A stretch of DNA of 64,000 bases, from positions 310,001 to 374,000 of the forward strand of contig NZ_SWFM01000002.1 of assembly GCF_005144865.1 (NCBI RefSeq), in the 5' to 3' direction. A model generated the notes under the pieces. The model saw only the letters and a list, made by a program, of their open reading frames with translations. It did no database searches and was not told where the DNA came from. Positions 43,203-52,450 of this stretch are shown here, in pieces (within the stretch, counting starts at the first letter, position 1; each line of letters starts with the position of its first letter). The translations under genes and the position numbers were made by a program. Origin of the DNA: Guptibacillus hwajinpoensis (GTDB taxonomy: Bacteria; Bacillota; Bacilli; Bacillales; Guptibacillaceae).

Positions 43203-44102
43203 TTAAGGGGTACTAGCTTCTATTACAACTCCGGGATAAACTGCCGTTACTATGACCGGTTCGGCATATCGATCGACGAATTCATTAATAACAAATTCTG
43301 CTAGAGCAAACATAAAAGCAGCTCCAATTCCAGTACCGAAAATATAACCAAGGAAAGTAACACCAGCGGTAACTGTTCCTCTCTCTAGAACGGATACAAC
43401 ATATTCAGATAGGGAAGTCTCGATGCCCCACCAATAAAATTTTATATCGTTCTCTCCGTATTCAACATCATCTGGTGAATAACATTTTTCAGGAGGGCAA
43501 GTAGGGTCTTGTTGAGATTCCTCGCTTTGTCCAACAAGAGTTACAACATTCGTTGCAACGGTTGCATCTTTTAAGTCGAATTCCCTCATTGCTTCGTTTG
43601 TAACCTCTAATTGATCAACTACCTGTTGAGCTTTTTCTTCACCCAAATCACTCTTTAGCGCTTCTAAGTCCACATCAGAAATTCCAAAGCTATAGTAATA
43701 CGGGTCTGGTAGATTTTCTTGATCTGGTGTTGTTCCGTCATTTGTAGCAGCATTAGTAGCATTCATTCCGTAAAAAGGATCATCTTTTGTATCTTTGGGA
43801 GGGTAAGGTGGGACTTCACCACCTTCAGAAGGCTCTATGTGGTCATCTACACCTCCTTCATCACTTCCACTTTCGGTCGTATCGGTTGGTTCTTCGGGTT
43901 CACTTCCGTCGGATGTGCTTGGCGGTTGCGTGTGTGAGCCTACTGCTTTTATGTAAGGATCGGCAGCCTGAATGATCTCATCACTTAATACTTGATTCGT
44001 AGCAGCTTCCACTTTATTTTCAGTTAAACTACCGAACGGAGCTAAGATAAAACCTAACAACATGAACACTAAGCTTGATACTAAGACCTTTTTCTTGCGC
44101 AT
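43203..44102 (-). CDS. Secreted protein with acidic spacer and hydrophobic C-terminus
   Basis: A 299-residue protein. MRKKKVLVSSLVFMLLGFILAPFGSL...VEA is a signal peptide. The part from about residue 60 to 130 is low-complexity Pro/Glu/Ser/Asp/Gly. A helical segment and a CPPEKC pair follow. The last 65 residues are hydrophobic and glycine-rich (GYIFGTGIGAAFMFALAEFVI) and end YPGVVIEASTP. This could insert in membranes; family not recognised. ATG 44102 lacks a well-placed ribosome binding site, so the start is tentative. A small two-helix protein follows 15 bases later. Confidence 0.55.
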   Translation of the reverse strand: MRKKKVLVSSLVFMLLGFILAPFGSLTENKVEAATNQVLSDEIIQAADPYIKAVGSHTQPPSTSDGSEPEEPTDTTESGSDEGGVDDHIEPSEGGEVPPYPPKDTKDDPFYGMNATNAATNDGTTPDQENLPDPYYYSFGISDVDLEALKSDLGEEKAQQVVDQLEVTNEAMREFDLKDATVATNVVTLVGQSEESQQDPTCPPEKCYSPDDVEYGENDIKFYWWGIETSLSEYVVSVLERGTVTAGVTFLGYIFGTGIGAAFMFALAEFVINEFVDRYAEPVIVTAVYPGVVIEASTP

Positions 44103-44220
44103 TACATTTTCGATTTTGATAACCCCCAAATATATTTTATTTTCCATTCTTTTGGAAACTACCCCTGGGGTTGAGGCTGTAAACGTAAATGTCAAAAAAA
44201 TAAGAATTTTTTTGCAAATA

Positions 44221-44444
44221 AATTAGTATAACCGTTCCCGAGATTCTATTTTAAATACAACACAACCGGCTATCTGTTTGAGTTGGAAGGTGTGGAGGGG
44301 TTATCGCAAAGTTTGATTTATAGGGCGTGAATTAATGGGGACGGCCTAAGTTAAAGATGAAAGTGATAAGTAAACAATTTACTAGATTTACTGAATTAAA
44401 GTTAACTTAATACAAGTGAATAACAGAACCGTCCGCTATTTCAT
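44221..44444 (+). repeat. Decayed family A ends
   Basis: A right end ATAACCGTTCCCGAGATTC lies at 44228-44246. A left end AATTAATGGGGACGGCC (from 44330) and a right end GAATAACAGAACCGTCCGC (44417-44435) bracket a decayed unit. No gene is seen in the whole gap 44103-44519. Confidence 0.5.
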
Positions 44445-44519
44445 GATCAACGGGGTTCCACCCGCGATATCTCTTCCATTATTAGTTGTTATACTTAAGG
44501 TTTCTTCCTTTACATCTGT

Positions 44520-46928
44520 TTAATTTTCACTCTGTTCTTCCTCCGCCCAAATTCCTAAGCCATTTTCTTTTGCAAACTCTTCAGCTTTCCTTAAACGATT
44601 TTCATACTTACTATCTGAGACATCATCGCTAAGAGTTGCCATACCTTGCTTCACCATTTCTTCATTAACTAACATGTCTTCAATCCAGATATACGCTTGC
44701 AACACATCATTTTCATTTGTACTTATTACTTCTAACTGAAAGGTTCCTGCTCTTGTAAGTATTCGCTCTAATAATTCTACTGATTCATCATTATCACCAA
44801 ATTCATCTATCGAGTCGATCATGATTAAGTTAACAAGACCAGTGGTGTTACCATAATATGCTTTAATTGCATTGCCTATTATCATTTCATCTAGACTTGC
44901 CTGCATCATCTCTCCCTTCTTTTCTTGGGATGAGTCTTCTACTTGAGCACCATTTTCAACCTCTTCCTTAATAGCGGTTACAGTTTCATCTCTACTTATA
45001 TCGTCAAATGGTTTTTCTGCATTATTCGTAATAGCAATTGACAACAAAATGGTGGCGATACCCGCTAGAATACTAAATCCCCACCGAGTAGCATTAATAT
45101 TATTGTAATAGCCATCTAGATTCACCTTTAGTTGAGGAGGTTTATTAACGTGAGTCAATATTATAGGTTGAACACCTTCTATGTGATTTGATTTAATAGA
45201 GACATTTTTTAAAGTATCTAAATCTCTAAAATCTTTAAAAGCTTCAATACTTGTTTTATTAGGATATAGATCCAAATAAGATTTGGTTTTACTGAATATA
45301 TAAAAACAGCGCTGATAAGAATCAAGTAACCTCTCTTCCAAATGAATGTTAGAAAAAAGAGGAGACAATATGTCAATATAGCACATTAAATCTTGTTCAA
45401 AAGCCATTACATCATCCAGGAAATCATCTTCTACATCTTTAAATTCTCTTTTCATTCTAAGGTAAGAATCATTCCACTTATGAACTTGTTGATATATTTT
45501 CTCTGTTTGTTCGTTATAAAGAGCTTTTTTCTCCTCCTGAAGGAGTGCATCCATTTCTATTGATTTTGATCTTAAACCCTTAATTCTAACCATAAGATTT
45601 TTGTGTTTTACAGTAAAATCATCAATTTTCTTTTGATATTTTTCGCTTTCTCTAATTTTAGCTTTCAATGTCTTCGTACCAAATAAAACCGGAAGTTTAA
45701 ATTCTTCCCACTCTTTTTTGAGTTGTTGGATGTTTGGATAGATCTCTTCTAATTCTTTGTTATAGTACGTTACTTCTTTATTATATAACTCATATTCTGG
45801 TAGGAGATCCTCTTTCCAAAACCGAATAGCGTTCGTTTCACCTTTTACATTTTCATATTCCAACACCCACCTATTAACCTTCTTAATAGTATTTATTTTA
45901 TCAGGTGTAACATTAAAGTGAGCTTGGAGAAATAAAAGTTCTTTGTATGCAGGTTCTACTAATTCACGTTCTTTTAACAATACAAATAACTCATTTTCTA
46001 TAAAAGTTTTCAGTGAATATCTAAGTGGGAAATTAGTGAATTTTTTGTTTTGAGTTACAATTAATTGATTTATCTTTGTAAGTGAATTGGCTAGTCTTGT
46101 GAATAATTTGTTATTTTTCCTTTCGCTTGTCTTTTCGATATGTAAAATTAAAGGCTCAATGACATTCCAATTACTCCATTTCAACAATTCAGAATTAGAT
46201 TCCAATTTGCCCTCAAGCGCTTCACTTGCAGATATACCTATTAATCCATTAACAAGCCCGTTTACTCTTCTAAACGATGCTTCAAGAAACTCTTCCAAAC
46301 TTTCTTCTTCATCATTATGTAAATCGATCCGATTTACGACACCATAAGGCACTAAACCAATCTCACGCATTTTCTTCAATTGAGAGAGTTCGGACTGGGT
46401 ACCTAAATTTTGGTAATTAAAGAGCCATATTACTTCATCCGCTCGCTTCATAAATTCAATTGTTGCAGAAGTATGCGATTCATACCCAGAATTCAAACCA
46501 GGAGAATCAACGATTGTTAAATTTTCTAAACGTTTTTCTGGTAACCTTAATTCAATATATGAAACACTGTGAAGAGTACCTTGCCATTTACCCTCGCTCT
46601 CCACAGTCAATTGTTCAAGTTCTGAACGATCGAAACGCTCTGAATGACCATCCACATAATGACCAATGACCTCTTCTTCATCGCCATAAGTTAATTTTGT
46701 AACAACAGAAGTAGCTGGGATGATATCCGATGTAAGTACCCTCTTACCTAGAAGCGCATTAATAAAAGTAGACTTTCCAGCATTAAACTCACCAGCTATT
46801 AACAACATTGGTGGGTCATATATATCCTGTTGTATTGATTTAAGTTCACTTAATATAACTACATGCTTAGCGGGTACCCAATTTTTTAATCGCTCAATAG
46901 TTTCATAAAGTCTCATTTTCCAATCCAT
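44520..46928 (-). CDS. Dynamin-like GTPase with TM helix and degenerate SNase-like ectodomain
   Basis: An 802-residue protein. G1 is AGEFNAGKSTFINALLG, G3 IVDSPGLNSG and G4 VVNRID, typical of bacterial dynamin-like proteins. Long coiled coils follow (about 300-560). One transmembrane helix (WGFSILAGIATILLSIAIT) is at about 617-636. After an acidic linker, residues 678-800 align with staphylococcal nuclease (IMIDSIDEF, AYIWIEDMLVNEEMVKQG, RLRKAEEFAKENGLGIW), but the catalytic arginines of the family (R35 and R87 of the S. aureus enzyme) are replaced, so activity is doubtful. It is transcribed divergently from three related GTPase genes. A membrane-remodelling role is inferred. Confidence 0.85.
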   Translation of the reverse strand: MDWKMRLYETIERLKNWVPAKHVVILSELKSIQQDIYDPPMLLIAGEFNAGKSTFINALLGKRVLTSDIIPATSVVTKLTYGDEEEVIGHYVDGHSERFDRSELEQLTVESEGKWQGTLHSVSYIELRLPEKRLENLTIVDSPGLNSGYESHTSATIEFMKRADEVIWLFNYQNLGTQSELSQLKKMREIGLVPYGVVNRIDLHNDEEESLEEFLEASFRRVNGLVNGLIGISASEALEGKLESNSELLKWSNWNVIEPLILHIEKTSERKNNKLFTRLANSLTKINQLIVTQNKKFTNFPLRYSLKTFIENELFVLLKERELVEPAYKELLFLQAHFNVTPDKINTIKKVNRWVLEYENVKGETNAIRFWKEDLLPEYELYNKEVTYYNKELEEIYPNIQQLKKEWEEFKLPVLFGTKTLKAKIRESEKYQKKIDDFTVKHKNLMVRIKGLRSKSIEMDALLQEEKKALYNEQTEKIYQQVHKWNDSYLRMKREFKDVEDDFLDDVMAFEQDLMCYIDILSPLFSNIHLEERLLDSYQRCFYIFSKTKSYLDLYPNKTSIEAFKDFRDLDTLKNVSIKSNHIEGVQPIILTHVNKPPQLKVNLDGYYNNINATRWGFSILAGIATILLSIAITNNAEKPFDDISRDETVTAIKEEVENGAQVEDSSQEKKGEMMQASLDEMIIGNAIKAYYGNTTGLVNLIMIDSIDEFGDNDESVELLERILTRAGTFQLEVISTNENDVLQAYIWIEDMLVNEEMVKQGMATLSDDVSDSKYENRLRKAEEFAKENGLGIWAEEEQSEN

Positions 46929-47345
46929 AACAGCTACCCCTCCTTACAAGTTGAATCGTTAAAGGTTTATTGTCCTATACTTAAATTTCTAGATGGAAAT
47001 CTGTCTACCTCCAATATATGCCATTGTTATTACTTTAACGGTGTTGTGGAAGTCGGTAAGGGCATATCCCGCTTTCTATATTCTAAGCAAAAATCCTTAA
47101 TGAATTGGAAGAGTATATAGTGACAGGCTGAAGTAGTTAATCAATGAAACAAGAAAGATTAGCCTATTAGCTAGATCATTCTAATAGATAGTAAAGGAGT
47201 GAGGATGAAAATGTTTTTAAAAACATAAAAACACCTATATATTTCCATTGTGAATGCCGATAGTAAGAGTGAAGTTATTAATTTATAGAATCTTTATGAG
47301 GGAATATTGATGGTTATTAGTATTTGAACGGTGAGGGGACGAATC
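46929..47345. promoter_or_regulatory. Divergent intergenic region of the dynamin cluster
   Basis: 417 bases between two divergent dynamin genes. It is AT-rich and contains TTTTTAAAAACATAAAAA-type tracts near 47214-47232 and a short GAAGGAGTGAGGATGAAAATG that opens only a four-codon frame. Both promoters must lie here; no clear consensus pair was picked out. Confidence 0.35.
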
Positions 47346-50300
47346 ATGAATTGGAAAGAGCTGCTGAATGAAACCTTAGAGAATCTAAATAAATGGTTAT
47401 CTGATGAAAATAAAGGAGATCCAAGTGAAATCATTTCTATTCGTCAGGACATTCATGAGCCTCCCATGCTACTAGTAGCTGGAGAGTTTAATGCAGGTAA
47501 ATCAACTTTTATTAATGCCCTTCTTGGTGAGAAGGTTCTAACTTCTGACATTATTCCAGCTACAGCAGTGGTAACGAAGCTTACATATGGCGAGAAAGAA
47601 GAGGTTATTGGTCATTTTGGTGATGGTACAACAAAGCACTTCAATCATATGTGGCTTGAGGAGTTAACGGCTGAGAGAGCAGGCAAATGGGAGTCTATGC
47701 GGCATAAGCTTTCGTATATTGAATTGAAGTTACCGGGAGAAATTCTAAAGGGCTTAACAATAGTAGATTCTCCGGGATTGAATTCAGGGTATGATCATCA
47801 TACACGATCAACAATAGAATTTATGAAGCGAGCGGATGAAGTGGTCTGGCTCTTTAACTACCAAAACCTTGGAACTCAGTCAGAACTTGACCAATTAAGA
47901 AAGATTAAAGAGATTGGTTTACTCCCATATGGTGTAGTGAATCGAATTGATCTTCATGACGATGAAGAAGAGAGTATCGAAGAATTTCTCGAAGGTTCAC
48001 TTGGGAGAGTAAGCGGATTGGTGAGGGGACTAATCGGCATATCTGCTATAGAAGCACTTGAGGGAAAACTTGAGAAGGACTCTACTAAACTGGAGTGGAG
48101 TAATTGGGAAGCAATCGAGTCTATTATTTCAAAGGTAGAGAACGATAAAGATCAGAAAACGATTCGTTTGTTCAACAGATTGTTTGATGCCATGCAGGTT
48201 ATTAGTCAGAGGTTTACTAGCATAGACAAAGAGCTGAGTTCTGCTATCGGAAGCAAACATAAGTTAAAGTCTTTTATTAATGGGAAGTTATCTCATCTTA
48301 TCACTGAGATAGATGACTTATCTAAAGAGTATCAACAAACAAAGCGTCTTCAGTCTCACTTCAATAAACTCTCTAGGTTACGTTCTTCTTTCAAAGCGTT
48401 TGAAGTATGGATGATCGAATACGAGGAAATTAATGGAGAAACAAATTCGTTAATCTTATGGAAAAACGATGTAGTACCTTTACGGGAATCCTATATTGGT
48501 GAGGTAGATCATTACAATCGTTCACTAGAAATGTCTTATGAGAATCATGAGGATTTGCTCAGGGAGTGGGACGAGTTTAAAGTCCCCGTTCTTTTCAGTA
48601 AATGGGGTCTTAAATCGAAATTAAAGGAGAACGAAACCTATCACAATACAGTAAAGGAGTTAGAAGAGGAACGTGAAAAGCTGAGTCAAACGAGAGAAGC
48701 ATTACAGAACAAGTTACAAACGATGTATGCTCTTCTTGCGCAAGAAAAGGAGCTTTTCTATAAGGAACGAATTCCCTCTGTATTTCAAAAGATAACGGAA
48801 TGGAATCATTCATATCTGAATACTATCAATCAATTTAAGGAGATCCATGATCCTATTCTTGAGGATAGTCAGAAGTTTATTGCTGATTTAAATGAATATA
48901 TAAGAATTGTGAGCCCATTATTCACTGCACAACATGGTGAGTTATCTACTGTAGAAACTTACCAAAAATGTTTTTATCTTTTCAGAGAAAATCAGTTGAT
49001 CCCACATTTTTATCCAGAACCCGAAGGAATGTTAGATTTTAAGAATTTCCGTAAGCTTGGCGAAAAGGAGAATACACTGAACAAAAGTGATCCCAAAGAA
49101 TCTTTTAATCGGATTAAAATAGATAAGTTGAAAAAGCCAATGGCATTAAAGATCAATCTGGAACAATATCATAGGTATATTTCTACAAAACGAACCACTG
49201 CTATCGTGATAGTTTCTATCCTTTCAATCTTTGCATTTGTATTCACATATGAAGGGGAGCCCACGGAAGAAGTAAGTAATGAAGAAGTAGCCGTTTATGC
49301 TAGTGATTCAACTTCTGATTACGAGGATGACATCGTTGATGAATCAGATGTTTCTAATAATGATGAACCACTAATGGAAGAAAGTTGGACGCAAGATCAA
49401 GTAGAAGAATTTTACGAAGACATGATGAACGATTTAGATGATCGGTTGTATAGGGGTGCCAGCATAAGTGATAGTTGGTTTTCTGAAGGGGGAGCAGCTG
49501 ATTATAGATCATATTATGACGAATTTGGGTATGGTTCGCTGGAAACCTATGATGTGGAAAGCGTTGATTACGTAGCGGACAAAGCGGAATTAAGTGCTAT
49601 AGAAACTTATGAGCTGAATGGTGAAATAAACACCTACAATGTTCAGTATGTGATTGCACCTACATTAAATACGTTAGAAATTACAGGTGTTCAATACAAC
49701 CTAATTGACACTCAGGAGCAGGAGTACAGTGTCTCTGAAGTGTCCTTAACTCAATTTATTCGTGATTTCCGGAGCGACTATCTTTCAGCGCTCAATCAAA
49801 CTGACTTCACTTATATATCTTCCTATCTAATAGCCGATAGTTCGGCCTCACAAGAGATCGAAGACTATATTGATTCGATCTATGGAAAAGGCTATCAATT
49901 TGATTTCTTGCAAGATAATATTCAGGCAGTTGAGCAGGTAGAGCGAAATAGCTATCACATCCTAACAAGCGAAGAATTTAATTATGATAAAGGGAATGGC
50001 GATCGAATTTACTACCAAAAGAGTAAGAAATACAAGGTGCGTGTGATAGGTGATGAATTATACGCAATAGAAATGATTACGAACCTTGAAACGAACAAAG
50101 AGAAAATCATTGAGAGAACAATAGACTATGTTGATCACAATCAAGTATCTCTATGGATGACTTCTTTCTATGGACGCTTCATTGAGGCACTTAACGAGTA
50201 TGGTTTTGACTACATTGAGGCTGATTATGATCCTAACTCAGAAGAGTATTCAGAGACTGAGAGTTATGTGGAATATGTACAAGGTAGGGATATCATAACG

Positions 50301-50531
50301 GAGAATCAGGACGTTCGTGTGGTCAACGTAAGAGAACATTCAGACACAGAACTAGCAATTGATATTTATACAGAAGACCGCTTTTATTACCCAGAGGGTG
50401 ATGGTGATGACAAAAAGATCGAGGCAACCTATATCGTCTCTATTTCAAATGAAGGTGAAATTAAAATAAGAGATTTAGTCGATTTGAACATTCTCGAAGA
50501 AATTGAATTTATTTGGAGGGAAGAGGAATGA
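47346..50531 (+). CDS. Dynamin-like GTPase with TM helix and tandem NTF2/TcaA-like ectodomains
   Basis: A 1061-residue protein. The first 615 residues closely parallel the divergent gene: AGEFNAGKSTFINALLG (G1), IVDSPGLNSGYDHHT (G3), VVNRIDLHDDEEES (G4), the same coiled-coil plan and the same WNHSYL region. One transmembrane helix (TAIVIVSILSIFAFVFTY) lies at about 617-636, followed by an acidic linker and about 380 residues outside the membrane with two or three NTF2/TcaA-like units (FYEDMMNDLDDRLYRG, FIRDFRSDYLSALNQ, MTSFYGRFIEALNEYG are the repeated first helices). GAGGGG 8 bases before ATG 47346 sets the start. It overlaps the next gene by 4 bases. Confidence 0.85.
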   Translation: MNWKELLNETLENLNKWLSDENKGDPSEIISIRQDIHEPPMLLVAGEFNAGKSTFINALLGEKVLTSDIIPATAVVTKLTYGEKEEVIGHFGDGTTKHFNHMWLEELTAERAGKWESMRHKLSYIELKLPGEILKGLTIVDSPGLNSGYDHHTRSTIEFMKRADEVVWLFNYQNLGTQSELDQLRKIKEIGLLPYGVVNRIDLHDDEEESIEEFLEGSLGRVSGLVRGLIGISAIEALEGKLEKDSTKLEWSNWEAIESIISKVENDKDQKTIRLFNRLFDAMQVISQRFTSIDKELSSAIGSKHKLKSFINGKLSHLITEIDDLSKEYQQTKRLQSHFNKLSRLRSSFKAFEVWMIEYEEINGETNSLILWKNDVVPLRESYIGEVDHYNRSLEMSYENHEDLLREWDEFKVPVLFSKWGLKSKLKENETYHNTVKELEEEREKLSQTREALQNKLQTMYALLAQEKELFYKERIPSVFQKITEWNHSYLNTINQFKEIHDPILEDSQKFIADLNEYIRIVSPLFTAQHGELSTVETYQKCFYLFRENQLIPHFYPEPEGMLDFKNFRKLGEKENTLNKSDPKESFNRIKIDKLKKPMALKINLEQYHRYISTKRTTAIVIVSILSIFAFVFTYEGEPTEEVSNEEVAVYASDSTSDYEDDIVDESDVSNNDEPLMEESWTQDQVEEFYEDMMNDLDDRLYRGASISDSWFSEGGAADYRSYYDEFGYGSLETYDVESVDYVADKAELSAIETYELNGEINTYNVQYVIAPTLNTLEITGVQYNLIDTQEQEYSVSEVSLTQFIRDFRSDYLSALNQTDFTYISSYLIADSSASQEIEDYIDSIYGKGYQFDFLQDNIQAVEQVERNSYHILTSEEFNYDKGNGDRIYYQKSKKYKVRVIGDELYAIEMITNLETNKEKIIERTIDYVDHNQVSLWMTSFYGRFIEALNEYGFDYIEADYDPNSEEYSETESYVEYVQGRDIITENQDVRVVNVREHSDTELAIDIYTEDRFYYPEGDGDDKKIEATYIVSISNEGEIKIRDLVDLNILEEIEFIWREEE

Positions 50532-52450
50532 GTTTTTCTCTGGAGGCTTATAAACAAAAGAGAAATCAGCTGTCGCAGACTATGAAACAGTTGGAGTACA
50601 CGCTAGGGGAAATGGAATTGACCACTGAAACTAGTAAGATAGCTAACTTTAGAAAACAACTTCTGGAAGAGGAGTTCAAGATTGTAGTGGTAGGTGAATT
50701 CTCACGTGGAAAATCAACATTTATTAATGCACTTCTAGGAAAACGAATTCTTCCATCTCTTGTCAGACCAACTACAACTGTATTAAATATTATATCTTAC
50801 GGAGCGTCACATAAAATCAAGATTCACTATCATGATCGTAAGACTGTTGATCTTATCTCAGAAGATCAATTCAAAGGATTAATCGCCCCTAAAGATCCGA
50901 TTATTGGAGATAAAGAGTCAGAAGCAACTTTTGATGAGCACGTTCAGAGGATTAAAAGAGTTAAGTATGCTGAGATCAACTATCCACTTTCGTTTTGTCA
51001 AAATGGTGTGCAGATCATTGATACCCCAGGTACGAATGACCTTGATCCGATACGTGAAGAAATCACTAACACCATCATCCCTGCTTCTGATGCTGCTATT
51101 CTTCTTCTAGATGCAACAAAGTTACTTTCGGAGTCAGAAGTTAGCTTTCTACGTGATCGTTTATTAGCAAACGATATAAGTAAAATTTTTGTTGTTATTA
51201 ATTTCAAGGATTTACTCAAAAGTAAGGAAGATATTGAAAAAGTAATGAACTATGCCAAAGCGAAACTTGAACCTATACTACCAGAAGTAAGAATGTTTCT
51301 TGTCGCTGCTAAAGAAGCTCTCAATAGTAGGAGAATAAGTGAAGGTGAAGAAGTAATATTCAGAGGTAGACCAATCACTCCTTGGAATATAGAAGATACA
51401 GGTTTTCCGGCTTTGGAAAAATCATTAGCTCAATTTCTAGAATCTGAACGAGGTGCCGCTAGAATCTCAAAAGCGAATCACCAGGTGGCGAGGGTAATTG
51501 ATGATGTGTTAGTAAAGAGAATTGCTTTTCAAAAACAATCACTTACTCATCAAGCCCATGATGTTGAAGCGAAAATAGCCGAATTGAGAAGCAAGATTAA
51601 GAAGGTTAGGGTCAAAGGAGAAGAAGCAAAGAAGAATATTTCTTTTGAACTTATTAAAGAAAAGAGGACTCTGGAAGAATGGTATAAGCAGCGGTTAACA
51701 AGTATATCTGACAAAGCGTTAGGTGCTTTTGAGGAATATCGCTATTTGGGTATCGATGACTTGAATGTCAAAATCGAAAAAACCATTGCTCCTTTAGAGC
51801 GAAAATTACATGAAGAAAAGCAAAAGCGAATGAGCGAGACAGTTAGCCAGGTGATCAAACGAATGAGTGAGTCTGTTAATGAAGAATGGAAATCGATTCA
51901 TTCCGGAATAAATAATCTATGGAATGATGGGACTGGTCACCTTCCTGTGATTCAAGAAGCAGATCTTACTTACGAACGCGAGGTTACTTTGTTTGATGAA
52001 CTATATGGTGAGCTTGGTGAGGCATGGGACAATTCTACAAGCTTTATTGGTAAAACGTTAATTGCATCTGGCGCTATCTTAACAGTGGCTGCACATGGAA
52101 TTAGCTGGTTGTTTAATAAATTCATCCTTGGAGAAGATGAAAAAACGAAAATGAAAAGAATGCTTGTTCAACAATTAGAAGCTACTAGAAAAAAGAAAGA
52201 AATAGGCTTTTCAGATGAATGGAAATCTCTCGCAAAAATAGTGAAAGCTAGATATTCTGAAATCGTAACAGAAGAAACCGAATTAGTTGAGCAGCAGTTG
52301 GGAGTTCTCGAGAAAAACTTGAGGCTAGAGGAAGCAGATCTACAGAGTAACTTGCAACTTGTATTAATGAGAGAGAAGCAGCTCCTAGCTCTTAAAAAGG
52401 ATCTGAACTATTTAGGTGCTGGATTTGAAATGCAGGAGGTTAAGCTGTGA
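50528..52450 (+). CDS. Dynamin-like GTPase, cytoplasmic/membrane-associated (640 aa)
   Basis: G1 is VVGEFSRGKSTFINALLGKR, the G2 threonine lies in RPTTTVLN, G3 is IIDTPGTND and G4 is probably VINFKD. Coiled coils occupy about 330-480. A hydrophobic stretch (SFIGKTLIASGAILTVAAHGI) near residue 510-530 may act as a membrane paddle. A second coiled coil ends the protein. ATG 50528 overlaps the stop of the preceding gene (ATGA) and GGAGGGAAGAGG precedes it. The gene after it overlaps too, which suggests that the products are made together and may form hetero-oligomers. Confidence 0.85.
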   Translation: MSFSLEAYKQKRNQLSQTMKQLEYTLGEMELTTETSKIANFRKQLLEEEFKIVVVGEFSRGKSTFINALLGKRILPSLVRPTTTVLNIISYGASHKIKIHYHDRKTVDLISEDQFKGLIAPKDPIIGDKESEATFDEHVQRIKRVKYAEINYPLSFCQNGVQIIDTPGTNDLDPIREEITNTIIPASDAAILLLDATKLLSESEVSFLRDRLLANDISKIFVVINFKDLLKSKEDIEKVMNYAKAKLEPILPEVRMFLVAAKEALNSRRISEGEEVIFRGRPITPWNIEDTGFPALEKSLAQFLESERGAARISKANHQVARVIDDVLVKRIAFQKQSLTHQAHDVEAKIAELRSKIKKVRVKGEEAKKNISFELIKEKRTLEEWYKQRLTSISDKALGAFEEYRYLGIDDLNVKIEKTIAPLERKLHEEKQKRMSETVSQVIKRMSESVNEEWKSIHSGINNLWNDGTGHLPVIQEADLTYEREVTLFDELYGELGEAWDNSTSFIGKTLIASGAILTVAAHGISWLFNKFILGEDEKTKMKRMLVQQLEATRKKKEIGFSDEWKSLAKIVKARYSEIVTEETELVEQQLGVLEKNLRLEEADLQSNLQLVLMREKQLLALKKDLNYLGAGFEMQEVKL

